Positions 43,260-54,518 of a stretch of 64,000 nucleotides of DNA are shown here, in pieces (the first letter of the stretch is position 1; every line of letters begins with the position of its first letter). Below the pieces are notes generated by a model, which worked only from the letters and a program-made list of their open reading frames with translations, was not told the origin of the DNA and did not search any database. Source of the stretch: Halichondria panicea (taxonomy: Eukaryota; Porifera; Demospongiae; Suberitida; Halichondriidae); assembly GCF_963675165.1 (NCBI RefSeq), contig NC_087379.1, positions 2,050,201 to 2,114,200 on the forward strand. The letters run 5' to 3'. The translations under genes were made by a program, and so were the position numbers.

Positions 43260-44649
43260 CAACGCAATAGAGAGCTAGCTAAGCTGATGTACAAAGATAG
43301 AAAATAGATGTAAAAGAAAAAGGGGATTCCCCAGATTCATGCTGTTTAACGCCAGTTAAACATAGTTAGATCATGTTTGTCATAAATACGACAATCTGAT
43401 TGGTTAGAGGAAATGTTCTATCCAATTTAGAAAATCATGTACTTCAATAGAAAATCATGTACTTCACTTAGAAAATCATGTAGCAAAGATTAGATAAGAA
43501 AATTCAAATCTGATTGGCTAAAAACTCATGGTTGCTATGATCTAAAATGCTTAGACACTGTTTAGGAAGTTTCCACATGATTTAGAAGTCCTCAGGGCTA
43601 GTAGAACCCTCACTGCGTTCGGGATACTACAACCAGCCCTTTGGGCTTTTAAATCATGTAGAAACTTCCTAAACAGTGTCTAACTATTATTTATATCCCG
43701 TTGCTACGTTGTTGCCAAGTGCAATATGCAGCATAATGCACTGCTGAAAGTCATAATGCACTGACCGCAAAGTCGTAATGCACTAACCACAAAACGCCCC
43801 TCTGGCATTAGACAATTAAATTAAATTAAAATTAATACGCATGAGAAATAACAAGTATCAAAGTATGTCCAGCCATGCAGGAATGAATGTTCAGCACTGC
43901 TGGAGTTTCTTCTTTGCAACCATGCAGGTTTTAAAATTGTCCAAGATTTCATTTTGTGGAAGATTCTGTGTTCCTAGATCGACCTAGTCCTCGACCTTGT
44001 GATGCATGTCAATTCTGCTTCACCGTAGCACTAGAAGTGGCTCTTTTTGCTGGGGGCATGAGCTGTTTTGCAGCAGTGTAGAAGCGAGCTTTCTTGGCTT
44101 GGTTATGAGGCCGAGCGTAGACCACCAGCAGCTAATGTATTCATAGCCTCGATCCCAGGCCGAGTTTTCGCTTTTATAACGGGTTAGGTGAACAACTACC
44201 AGTAGTTGTTTGCCTAACCGTTATAAAAGCGAAAACTCGGCCTGGGATCGAAGCTAATGTGTAGTGGGGTGGGGCTGATTCTTTGCAGCAGTAAGTGGGG
44301 CGGGGCTGTTTTGCAGCACCAGAAGTGGGGTGGGGCTGTTTTGCAGATTTCAGCGTTGGAACTCCAACAATTTTGTGTCAAGCCATTTGTCGGTCATGCC
44401 AATCTTATACGCTGAGAATACAGAGGTTTTCAGGTAGGTTGAGGGAATACTTCAGAGTGTAAAAGTACTCATGCATAAGTTGTAATTAAATTATTGTGTA
44501 CTGTGCTGTATGTACATCCAACAGTAAACTATGCATGAGTAACTTTACACTCTGAAGCATTCCCTCAACGTACCTGAAAACCTCTGTACTGGCGTCTAGA
44601 AGAAAGAAGAGATGGAGCTGTGTCTAGAGTTGTCTCTGTCTTTTTTTGT
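43260..44649. repeat. Repeat-rich stretch upstream of the MFS remnant
   Basis: It holds an AGAAAATCATGTACTTCA minisatellite (three units near 43430-43480). A hairpin at 43549-43684 has 32-base arms (TAGACACTGTTTAGGAAGTT...). An inverted copy of 19785-20165 lies at 43700-44110. A 103-bp near-perfect TAGCCTCG hairpin sits at 44154-44256. A further inverted pair lies around 44400-44580 (ACAGAGGTTTTCAGGTA... and TACCTGAAAACCTCTGTA). No transporter exons were found. Confidence 0.6.
44154..44256. mobile_element. TAGCCTCG hairpin MITE
   Basis: Near-perfect inverted arms of about 48 bases (TAGCCTCGATCCCAGGCCGA...) with almost no loop. The ends are identical to those of the 1.1-kb element at 54755-55850, so it is an internally deleted member of that family. 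Confidence 0.75.
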
Positions 44650-47228
44650 GCAGTTTATTATTATTATTATGTGAACTTTACAGCTATGCACAAAAGAAAT
44701 TAAGTGAAAAGATTGGGTGAGAGGAAATAGCTGACAGATTTACTCCAACATTGGAGCAGCTGATGTATATTATATAATCTATAGAGTGATAAGAATAGTT
44801 AACAGAGGAGCCTATAAAAATGACATTTAGAGCATGGGCAAACCATATGAAAGGAACATAAGTTATTTGTGTCAAAGTTTTCTAGAAAATCTGACACTAA
44901 AAAGTCCGAAGTCTTTTTCTTGATTGTTCCTAGAGATAAATCTAGATTTATTAAATTCGACGGCAATTTATTCCATACTTTTGCAATTCTAATGAAGTAG
45001 AAGTGTCTTGAATAGTTATTTCTAGCAAATTTAATTTGAAGGGAATGGCCTGAGCAGCCTGCCCTGGTTTTGGATGAAGTGAAAGATACTAGTTCTCTTA
45101 TATCATCTGACTGCTGCTGCATACATTTCACAATAAACATGATATCTTGCAGTTCAAACCATCTCATGAGGGGCAATAACTTTAATTTGCAGAGTCTTGC
45201 TTTGTAGTCTGATACATAATCATTAAGGATATATTTGATGGCTCTGCGTTGCACTTTTTCTAGTCCTTTATTAATTTAGGTCTCCACAACTGCGAGCAAT
45301 ATGTTAAGTGAGTTCTGACAAGAGACAGATATATTGTTTCTTTAAATTAGTTGAATAGTTTGTTGGAATGATTCTTCTAATAAGATTGAGTGACATGTAA
45401 GCCTTTCCACATATTTTACTATGCTGTTGAGACCATGAGAGATCTTGCGTAACTGTTATCCCTAAATCACGATAAGAATTGACTTGTTCTATGGTGTTAT
45501 CCTGAACAGAGTAATGACTAGTTTCTTCAGTTTGCTTCAACGATAGTCTAATAGTTTTGCATTTGGACACATTGAGTCCGATATTTCACTTTTCACACCA
45601 TAAACTCAAACCATTCAAATCATCTTGCATAAGAATTTCGTCCCTTGTATCTCTAAAGGATTTCAACAGTTTTGTATCATCAGCGAACAAGAAACACTTA
45701 GAATTCTGGATACAGTCAGGTAAGTCATTGATGTATACTAGGAATAGTATAAGACCTAAGATACTGCCTTGTGGTACTCCAGACTTTACAGGTAACATAG
45801 TTGAGCTTTTATTTTCCATTGTTACATTATGAACTCTCTGTAACAAATATTCCTTGAACCAAAGCCATAATGGGGGGCTGTTATTCCTAATTTCCAAAGC
45901 TTGAAAAGTACCTTAAGGTTGGTATTATTGGCGGGTACTAATTTTAGCGGTTTGCTGAGATACTGCATTTGGCGGGTACTAATTTTAGCGATTTGAAATA
46001 ACTAGACTGGCGACGCGACGATATTACTCTCTAATTGTACGTAATGTTGACGTGTTTGTATTATTAGCGAGTGGTTGATTTAGCGAAAAAATGTCAATTC
46101 GCTAAATTCGCTAAAATAACAACCCGACCTTAAGGTAACTCATTATGACCAACGGAGTCAAAAGCTTTTTTAAAATCTAAATAAACAGCATCAACAGCAC
46201 AGCTATTTTCAATTTCTTCTTGGATAAAAGCATAGGAACACAACAATTGAGATAAGCAAGATCTATTCTTCAAGAATCCATGTTGACATTTAGAGATTTT
46301 GCCTTTAATGAAATCTATAATTTTATCATAGACCAGCCTCTCAAGCACCTTTCCTACAATGCACAACAAAGATCGTTGAAAGCAGAGACTATGGAGGACA
46401 TGTCAGAGAGTGGACAGCCCTTATACATGATGTATTGCATATATATATATTTGGTCTATTGTCGCTTAAGCTGCTAATATAGCTGTATAGCTTCTTCGGT
46501 TGCTTATTGAAGGTTTTAGTTAGACCTGTTATGAATGTGCTCTTGGCCTCCATCATTTGAGAGGTTAAGTTATTTTCCACTTCCACAAGCTTGTTGAGTA
46601 GATAGGGTGTGCTTGAAGATCCAATACGTTTCCTTAAAGACTTGACTTTATTTAGGTTGTGTCTGATCTCAGAGGTAAACCATCTAGGAGATGTGACAGT
46701 AGGGATCCTTAACTTGGGAACAAATTGAAGGCAAGCATTGGTAATAATGTCTTTAGTGAGATTCCAGGAGTAACATGGTTGTAGAACTGATACATCCTCA
46801 AGTTGGTAATAGACATCCTCCATAAAGCCTAATAAGCCTTCTTTGTCTACCTTGGAGTAGTTTAACACGTAATCACAATTGTTTTTTTGATGAAGTTGGT
46901 TATTCCTCTTAGAAAGAAAAACAAATGTTATGAAAAAGTGATCTGAATGTAGCCTACGTTGAGAAGTATTCACTTCTAAATTGACTATTCTCTGGGGAAC
47001 ATTTGTTGCTATTATGTCCAAGATATTGCCATGTATGTGGGTAGGCTCTGTAACCAATTGTACTAAATTAAGTGAGAAGAGCGTATCACAAAGTGATGAG
47101 GAAAAATGAGAACTTGCAGTCATGATAGACCAAATAATGTCAGGACAATTAAAATCTCCAAGCAGTAGTGTAGGTTTAGAAGTATCAAGTGATGTGATGG
47201 CCGTTAAAACATTGTTTAGATATGTATT
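44650..47228 (-). mobile_element. Non-LTR retrotransposon (CR1/L2/Jockey-type), 5'-truncated
   Basis: The minus strand encodes the end of an endonuclease domain (LLLGDFNCPDIIW, LHSDHFFITF, about 47150-46900), then a linker. The reverse transcriptase follows (QHGFLKNRSCLSQLL, DAVYLDFKKAFDSVGH; then SGVPQGSILGLILFLVYIND, FLFADDTKLL). The C-terminal region (RDLGITVTQDLSWSQQH, LQRRAIKYILND) leads to a 3' end with a TTA microsatellite at about 44655. The frame is broken several times, a deletion with filler lies at 46375-46455, and a MITE interrupts it. A shorter relative lies at 58110-58920. Confidence 0.85.
45911..46135. mobile_element. CCTTAAGG MITE inside the retrotransposon RT domain
   Basis: A 225-bp element with CCTTAAGGT/ACCTTAAGG ends and TA on both sides. 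Removing it and one TA restores the RT reading frame from HNEL to FKLWKLGI, which proves the insertion. Confidence 0.85.
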
Positions 47229-48058
47229 GTGTTACTATATATGACAGTGTTATGTTGCTATGCCCTCGGGATATAAACTAGTTATAACACGTGCACTCGG
47301 GCTGCATGGCATATATTGCACTCAGCCCTCGGGGCTGGCGCCCTCGTGCTTCAGTGCAATATATTCCGTACATCCCTTGTGCCCGTGTTATAACTATAAC
47401 TTAACTAGGGAATGGATTCGGGGGCGTAGTCCAGAAAAGATAAAAGGGGAGGGGCTGCTCGGGTGCAGTATCACTGTAAAGGTGTTATCAACGAAGGGGT
47501 ACAAGGGTAGCTAAGAAACGGGGGCCTGAGGGTCCTGGTAACAGTAACAATGCTCCCATTGGTCAGGGAGAGTATAGGTATCTAAGGGAACGAGAGGTAT
47601 AACCAGTTGCCAGGCTTCACTCTCAAGCTGTGTAAAGTGCATGGCCTCTCGGTTCTCGGAAATCCCATCCACCACCACCTTTTTTGTCCCATGAGTAGGA
47701 GTAATGTTGTCTACTATACTTACCTCATGGGACCAGTGCTGGAGGCATATTTAGTCGTATGTATATGGGCAAGATCCTGCTTCTCAGTTTAGAGGGTTTA
47801 GGCTATCAGGCATCCTAAAATTAGGCCATCCAAGTATATTTTCGCAATGGATGGAGGGGAAAAATAGGGCCAGTATATTCTAGGCCATTAGATATATTTT
47901 CAGGCAATGTAAGTGATGCTATATGACAGCAGGATTTATAGGTGGCAGGATCTGCAGATGATTTATGCCTACCAGCACGCCCCCCACAATAGGAGCCATG
48001 TGGAGCTATCCACATGGTTTTGTGTGTCTTAGAAAGTATATCAGATCAGTGAAACTAG
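47229..48058. repeat. Hairpin repeat and unassigned DNA
   Basis: 47240-47405 is an imperfect hairpin (GGGATATAAACTAGTTATAAC... against TTATAACTATAAC) with GCCCTCG loops, related to 19395-19560. The rest shows no recognised gene; a strong GTAAGTATAG donor on the minus strand near 47727 is unexplained. Confidence 0.4.
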
Positions 48059-48262
48059 TTAATGGTAATAAACTAACGCATGCGCATGCACTATCACCGT
48101 GCAATAGGTTAACTGATCTTTTAGCCTACATCTCATCCAATTCAGAGTTGTGCTGTATGTTTTGTCATGTTTCTCTGCCAGCATTGAAGCTAGTTTCTTG
48201 TAGACAATAGCTGCAGCCGGACCCATACCTCCAGCAGCAGAGAAAACCAAAGGCGTAAATAT
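48059..48262 (-). pseudogene. Transposon-associated protein fragment (GGMGPAA motif)
   Basis: It encodes PLVFSAAGGMGPAAAIVYKK then LASMLAEKHDKTYSTTLNW and MRCRL. I recognise the pattern F(S/T)-x-GGMG-x-A-x3-YK-x-(I/L)A-x-(L/I)(L/I)AEK-x6-(Y)S-x4-W-(L/M)RC-(R/K)L as a short tail common in metazoan reverse-transcriptase-linked proteins. It is isolated here, with no catalytic domain next to it. Confidence 0.45.
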
Positions 48263-48554
48263 GCAATAGGTACCAGGCCGTATTTTAATCGGCCTGGAAT
48301 CGAGGCTAGGCTAGGATCAAACTAATTGGGTGGAGCCCACCAACCCACCAAGGTCAAGAACTTAGTCGATCCCCTGTGAAATCATAGATAAAGAACTCTT
48401 CTTTATCTATGATGAAATAACCTGCGTTTCCAATCCATATATCCCTCCTCGTCCCCAGGCTTTACTTTTTCTTGTTCTTGTCTAGCCTCCTTTACTTTTA
48501 GAATGAGTTAATTAACATTACATTGTGCTGTACATGAGAGTAAAGGAAATTGAT
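48263..48554. repeat. Spacer with a half TAGCCTCG element and a small palindrome
   Basis: 48270-48313 ends in GGCCTGGAATCGAGGCTA. 48381-48413 is a perfect hairpin (ATCATAGATAAAGAA, CTC, complement). No gene. Confidence 0.5.
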
Positions 48555-50165
48555 GGAAAACAAAATTAACTAGTTCAAGCTGGCGCTGTGCTAATGCCTA
48601 GCACCTCTCGCCATGTTTTTGCTTTCGCTCAAAAGTATTAGAGTGTTATAGAAAAGTGTTATAGAAAGGTTAATAATTTGCAATAATTATGATTTCAAAT
48701 TGGTGTTAGCAATTGTATTAAACACAGTAACGAATTGAAAATAATGTTGGTTTGTGGCTTACCTGGACCTCAACAAAGAAGATGATTCTGATTCTGATTC
48801 TCTTAACTTGGTATTGAGCGCGCATGCGCATTAGATCTACATCCAGGAATAGGGGTGTGTCTGCAAGTTCCAAAGCGACTAAATACTCCAAAGTACTTTG
48901 ACCTCTAGAATAAATAAATTCTGTGCATGCGCATACAATTTAAAACTGTGTACATGTACAGGCGGCTGGCTCTGTCTTATAGCTTCATACTCCTACTCTC
49001 TCCTCTCTCCTCCTCCTTCTATATAGCGGAGTCTTACAAGGTAATGGTGGCTGGTATGAAGAATAGTGGCTAGGGTCACAAGTGCTGGTGGAATGAAGAA
49101 TGGAATGGTGGCTACAAGTTCTGGTGTGAATTAGAATGGTGGCTGATTGTGATTTTGAAATGGATGTTCATTAATTGAGTGTCATGACGAACTTTGGTAT
49201 CTATACAATAGAGCTAGTGCTCATAATCCTTGCCAGTACATGTATGGACTTTTTAGCGTCAGATTTTCTAGAAACTTAAGTTATGTTCCTTTCCTTTGGT
49301 TTGCCCATGCTCTAAATGTCATCTATAGGCTCTGAGTTTTGCTCTGTTTACCACTCTAATCACTCTATATCAGCTGCTCCAATATTGGAGTAAGTCTGTC
49401 AGCTATTTACTTATTCACCCAATTTTTAAAGCCTACTCAATTTCTTTTGCAAAGCTGTTTCACATGAAATAATAATATCATTTATATAGCCATGCATGCA
49501 GTGCCACCAGTTTATATGAACATGATTCATTATAATAAATAATAAGTGCATGCAGCATCAGCAATTGCGATAGCACACACATAACTGCAAACCAATTAAT
49601 GATCATTGCATCCCTCTGGATTGGATTCGGAGTTGACACACAGATATATTTGATGCTAGTGCTGCTGCCTAATGAGGAACACAGTCAATCTGAACCTACT
49701 CACTCACCAGTGCAGTCAAGTCAGCAGGGTCTGAACTGAATCATTCCCATTTCAACGGCGGCCTAAAAACGAGGCTATTACTCCAAAGGTCAAAGTACTT
49801 TGGAGTGTTTAGCTTCACTCGCAAGTTCAACCATAATAATGGCTACTAAAATAGCTAGCTTCTTTAGCAGCTCTTTCTAACTCTTGTAGCCAACAAAAAG
49901 CTAGCGCTTAAGGCTAACTCATAAGTTGAATAGAAAGTTTGTGCGAACAGATGATGCTATGAAAGATTCTAAAGAGACTGCAACAGCCTTCAATGTGAGT
50001 CTAGCCATAACTCGAGAAAGAAGCTTTAGTTTGCTAATCCACGAATCAAAATCCAAGAGAACGTGGCTAGAAGCCTATAGAAGCTGTTAGTTTTCGTCGC
50101 ATTGTAACCGTTGAGCAGTTACAGCTGGAACAGACAGACAGACACACGCACAGTCAGCTCATAGA
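48555..50165 (-). repeat. Composite dispersed repeat, interrupted copy
   Basis: 48555-48870 and 49829-50165 are together the reverse complement of 14705-15315. The 950-bp element between them, with its duplicated flank, is absent from the other copy. Confidence 0.75.
48871..49820. mobile_element. hAT-like non-autonomous element, 8-bp duplication
   Basis: It is flanked by GCAAGTTC at 48863-48870 and 49821-49828. The imperfect terminal repeats share ACTCCAAAGTACTTTGACC. An 8-bp duplication suggests the hAT superfamily. Inside, 49240-49470 is a plus-oriented scrap of the 3' end of the retrotransposon at 44.65 kb. No transposase. Confidence 0.65.
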
Positions 50166-51358
50166 TAGTAGAGGAGAGGGATTGGAAACGCATGCGTGGG
50201 ACTCAGTACAATTTCGGCCCATCCGTGTCTCGCCTACGCCCACGCAATGCTGTAGCGGTAACTGAAGCAAGGCATCTTTTTAGAAGGACAGAGAAGTGCC
50301 TTGGCCTCAGGGATATTGCACAGGGCTATGCCAGTTAGTACTATGCTCTTAGTACCTAGTATAGTTGTAACCTTAACCTAGAAGTGTCTACTAAAGGAGT
50401 TTCATGAGTTTTTTTAAGCTTTCCTTGACTGGCTGAGGATTGTGGGATTTTTTTATCTCTCCAAAAAGAAGTACAGCCTGTTTGAGATTGAAGACAAGTA
50501 CAGTGGTATGTTAAGTGTTTTTTAAATGTAACAACTTTGTGATTGACTCTCCATGGTAGTATTTGCTGACAAATTTATTATCACACTCATGACTTTCACT
50601 TGTGGGATTTTGTGGAAGTGTAGGTGTTGAAGTAGCAAATGTATATAGGCTAGAAGTGACCCTTTAATGTTACTACATGATATTGTACACTTTATTTGTA
50701 GTTATACAAATGGATCGGCAAGTTTTTTGGGGAAGAGTTATGAGAGAATAAACGACAGAAGTGTCAGTTGTGGAAGACCCAAGGTAACTGTTATCTCAAA
50801 CTGATACTGTTTTTAATCTCAGATTGTGTGCATCTGATGATACTTCTTCAGAGTTTACATCGGCAGACTGTAGAACGTTCACTGAACCACTATATACCAA
50901 AGAGGACGTTCAAGAAAATTGAATCATTATTTCTGTCTTTACATCACGAGTAGACATACAATAATTATGTTAAATTGTTTGTATAATGAATTGTTTATGA
51001 TCTAGATCTATAAAAGAGAAGTTAACATGTTCTTGAACTTCTATTAACACTGTGTCTGATACCACTGTAAACTATTTCATACAATGGCGAAAACTCCTCT
51101 AATACTAACTTCTGAAACACGAATGGAAGCTAGTAGCCTAACTTGATCCTAGTAGCCTTCCTGCCTGTCTCATGTCTCTTTCTGGCTAGTCAGTAGTAGC
51201 CTTCCTGCCTGTCTTTTGGCTGTTAAAGATTAAAATACTAAAATTATCATAGGACAAAGGTCAATTTCTAGTGACGGAGGCAGGAAAGGAAGAAATTTAA
51301 CCGTGACACGCATGGGCCGGGCATTTACGTATGCGTTTCCAATCCCTCTCCTCTACTA
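50166..51358. mobile_element. Non-autonomous DNA element with GAGGGATTGGAAACGCAT ends
   Basis: Terminal repeats TAGTAGAGGAGAGGGATTGG and complement continue into AAACGCAT. The element is 1.19 kb. A weak ORF at 50768-50953 (61 codons) has no recognised domain. The same terminal motif appears singly at 27195 and 40670, so the family is dispersed. Confidence 0.6.
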
Positions 51359-51993
51359 CAGGGATTTGAGGAGGATTTGAGGAGTTCTTGCAACTGTAAT
51401 GTCGAGAGCGGAAGTACCTGTCATGTGACAGTTACGTAATTCTGGGTCATTCCAAACCAATTTTTCTCCAATAAAGCATTTAGGCCTTATTTATTTTGGG
51501 AAAAAATCGACCTATACAGGCTTTGCTCTGCATCTGCAAGCCTTTGCACCACAGCTAGCTAGCTAGCTAAAGCTATCCTTGAGCATTTCCAATCGTTTTG
51601 TGAGCTACTACTATTAGTCTGTCACACAACCTGTGTCACAGAACTGTGTATCCAGCTGCTAAGAGAGATTTTACTGAGACTTAGTGCCACTAGTCTCAGT
51701 AAAGTCACTAGTAATGATACACTTTTCAACAGCTTACGGGCAGGCTGGGGCAAGTAGTAGCTCACAAAACGATTAGAATCTCAAGGATAGCTTCAGCTGC
51801 ATGCATGCATGCTGTGGTGGTGCAAAGCCTTTGCCAAAGCTTACAATGTTTTCCCAGTTTAATAAATTAAATGGGCTCTATTGGAGAAAAATTGGATTTG
51901 TATGAGCCAAAATTTAATCTTGTTACATAACGGTTCATGTGACAGGTACTTCCGCTCTCGACATCACAGTTGCAAGAACTCCTCAAATCCCTG
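51359..51993. mobile_element. Foldback MITE with CAGGGATTTGAGG ends, TA flanks
   Basis: Long terminal repeats (CAGGGATTTGAGGAG, AACTGT(A/G)ATGTCGAGAGC, GGAAGTACCTGTCA) flank a 500-base interior. TA lies on each side. It abuts the preceding element directly, which places the two insertions in order. Confidence 0.7.
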
Positions 51994-52138
51994 TATCTAT
52001 GGTCAGCTTTACCGTATCCCTCGTGCGGCTACGCCTCGAGGCATAATTATACACATGCAGGACTTATAATTATATATGACATTGTGCTATTATACACGAA
52101 ACGAAAAACAACAACATAATATATAGGGTAGATCTATA

Positions 52139-53612
52139 TCAGTCTTCCAGTTCAATATCAGGAAATGGCTCCTCTGACTCTCCACCACGTAGAGTATTGA
52201 CAGTAATGAAAGGTGGATTTATTACAACCATGAGAATATTAAAGCATCCTGAGATTTGGTGAAGAATTTTTTCAGGTATTTCCATTAGGTGGAGCAATAC
52301 AAATCGACAAGACAACTCCAGCAGCATGCAATATGGAATGGGTATAATGAAATAGTTCTGTGACTCAGGGACAGCTAATAGAAAGGTTGCTGCATTAAGA
52401 GCAGCATAAACCACGATGATTCTATTTGAATCTTTGTGAGCTGTAACTGCTTTGTTGTAGCTGGGATGGGTTAACATCTGATCAGCCTTTAGGACTGGCG
52501 TCAGGCAAATCAAGATTCCTGTAAATGAGTTTACATGTAAATTGTTACTGCACTGTCTACAACCCTTTTCATCGCACTTGAATTACTAATTGTATATAGA
52601 AACTTTACAGAGCCTATCATGTGGTCTCACTGTGTACACTGTAGTGGTCGAATTATGATTATGTTCTCTCTAGCATTTCAAAAAAAATCAAACCAGATTA
52701 GTTTAAATATTAATTGTAGTTTGTGGCTTTTCACAAGTGGCTATGGTTTGTTTACTATGATAACTTACTACAAATGATGTACCGTATAGCGGGTAATTTT
52801 CGTGGGGCAAAATATTCGTGGTTTTCGTGGTTAGAGGTCTGACCACGAATATTTTACCCACGAATAGCGACCTTGCCTACCTTTACCTACAATCCAAGCA
52901 GCAACCACGAAAATATTACCCACGAAATGTCTCAATATTGCTGAACATTTTGTCCCCCGAAAATTACCCGCTATACGGTAGTTGTGAACATAATGCTGCT
53001 AACTTACCAATCAGTCAATCTTACCATTCAAAACAGCTTGGGAAACCACTGACAGAGTGGAGAACAGGTGGAGAACTTGAACGACCATGCACAGGTTACT
53101 GGTCCACTTTGATCTCACGAAAACAAACATCCTCAAAGCAGAAAGAGCACACCCAACTATAACTGCAAAGATGAACCCATTTCGCCAGATTACCCAATCT
53201 CGAATCTTTTGACGTTTGTCCCTCTTTGCTAGGTAATCCCACAAGCAGAGCAGAGTGTCAATAGTTGCTACACCATTTACAGCAAACAACAAGCAACCAA
53301 TACCAACAATGGCAATGTCAACCAGCTCGATGTGCACGTGTACCGGAGGGTGGATGGGCAAATCATCATAGTTCCATTGTACATTCAGCGTTGTAAAGAT
53401 AGTCAGTACAAAACGAAAGGCTAAGGCCAGCAGAAGTAGTGATGGTAGCCTGTAGGGGAAATTGTTTGGTATTGAAGTGCACTGAGTGTAGTAAAAGTAC
53501 AATGCTTAATACAGTGGAGTACTTATTTAGCTTTTTAGCTAGCTACTAAACCAGGTGTCGAAGCTATTTAATACCTGATTGCTTCAATGCTCAGTTGCAG
53601 AGCTGGTCCCAT
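52139..53612 (-). CDS. Seven-hydrophobic-segment membrane protein, 280 aa, intact
   Basis: Exons 53575-53612, 53025-53449 and 52139-52518 join at GT/AG sites with matching phases (2, then 1) to exactly 281 codons including the stop. Hydrophobic segments lie at about 14-34, 54-75, 106-126, 134-162, 186-204, 210-232 and 238-260. The N-terminus is short (MGPALQLSIEAIR) and the tail is acidic (ESEEPFPDIELED). There is no signal peptide or cysteine-rich ectodomain. Seven segments allow a receptor-like topology, but I see no DRY, NPxxY or other diagnostic GPCR motif and do not recognise the family. A MITE sits in the second intron. All splice sites are canonical and no lesion is present, so I regard it as a functional gene of unknown role. 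Confidence 0.7.
52782..52978. mobile_element. MITE with CCGTATAGCGGGTAATTTTC ends, TA duplication
   Basis: 197 bp with near-perfect ends (CCGTATAGCGGGTAATTTTC and complement) and TA on both sides, inside the second intron of the seven-segment membrane protein gene. Internal CACGAA(A)ATATT motifs repeat in both orientations. Confidence 0.8.
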
Positions 53613-54501
53613 CACAGTTCAGTGCAGTCAGTGCTCCGTTGAGGATCGATTTAGGGCAGGCTATGTAACAATTAGTCTCCAGCAAAAATACAGCACCCAA
53701 GAGCTAAGATCATATCATTAGCAAGAGTGCTATCAAGTTTAAATCCTTGAAGATCTTCTTGAAAAACTCACTGTTGTTTCATGTGTTTTTTGTTTATTAT
53801 TGCCAGCTCAATATCACACCATTCAGTCATGTGATAATTATGCCTCGGTGCGCATGCGCAAGCGAGGTATACGGTAGTGTGTTTGTGTGTCTGTGTATCT
53901 GTGTGTGTGTGTAGACTGCTACAGCTGCTCAAGGATGAATCAAGTGCAAGTAAGAGTTTCTATAGGCTTCTAGTCATGTTTACTTGGATTTTAATTCGTG
54001 GATTTGCAAAATAATGCTTCGTTCTCGAGTTATGCCTAGTTTTGCTTACTTGGAATGCCATTGCAGCCTTTTCAGAAGAGCAAGTAGTCAAACTTGTTTA
54101 CCGAGTGTTGCTACTCTACTTAGTAGTTAGCTCTGTACTAGAACGCTAGCTATTGGTAGCTGCAAGAGTGAGAAGAGAGCTGCAAGGCTCTGCTAATGCA
54201 GCCATTAATGAACTTTTAGCATCGATCGTTTTTAACAACAATCATGGTCGATCATTACCCACTCTAAGAGTTTTTGCATGCAAATTGTTTATCATGACTT
54301 GTGTGTAAAAGCTATTAGTAGCTTTATGTTATGTAGCTTTGGCATCTCCACCGAGGCATCAGCACCTGTGGTGCTTTCATTATAAATGAATTCCTTTGAG
54401 GTCAAAGGTGAGAATGTAAAAGCTTATCAGTGCAAGTACAGTACGTACATTGTAAGAGCTAGAGAACGCTCGCTAAAGAGAAACAGATTAATGGTGCTCT
54501 G
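53613..54501. repeat. Upstream region with dispersed repeat 53843-54385
   Basis: 53613-53842 could hold the promoter of the membrane protein gene, but no TATA stands out. 53843-54385 is the reverse complement of 42120-42630 and includes a GTGTGTCTGT microsatellite. No gene. Confidence 0.6.
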
Positions 54502-54518
54502 CATCAGTGGACCAAAGT

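Noticed and set aside
53843..54385. Conserved repeat as a gene
   Set aside because: Related copies occur at 42120-42630, 14705-15315 and 48555-50165 in both orientations with microsatellites and no shared open frame; it behaves as a dispersed repeat.
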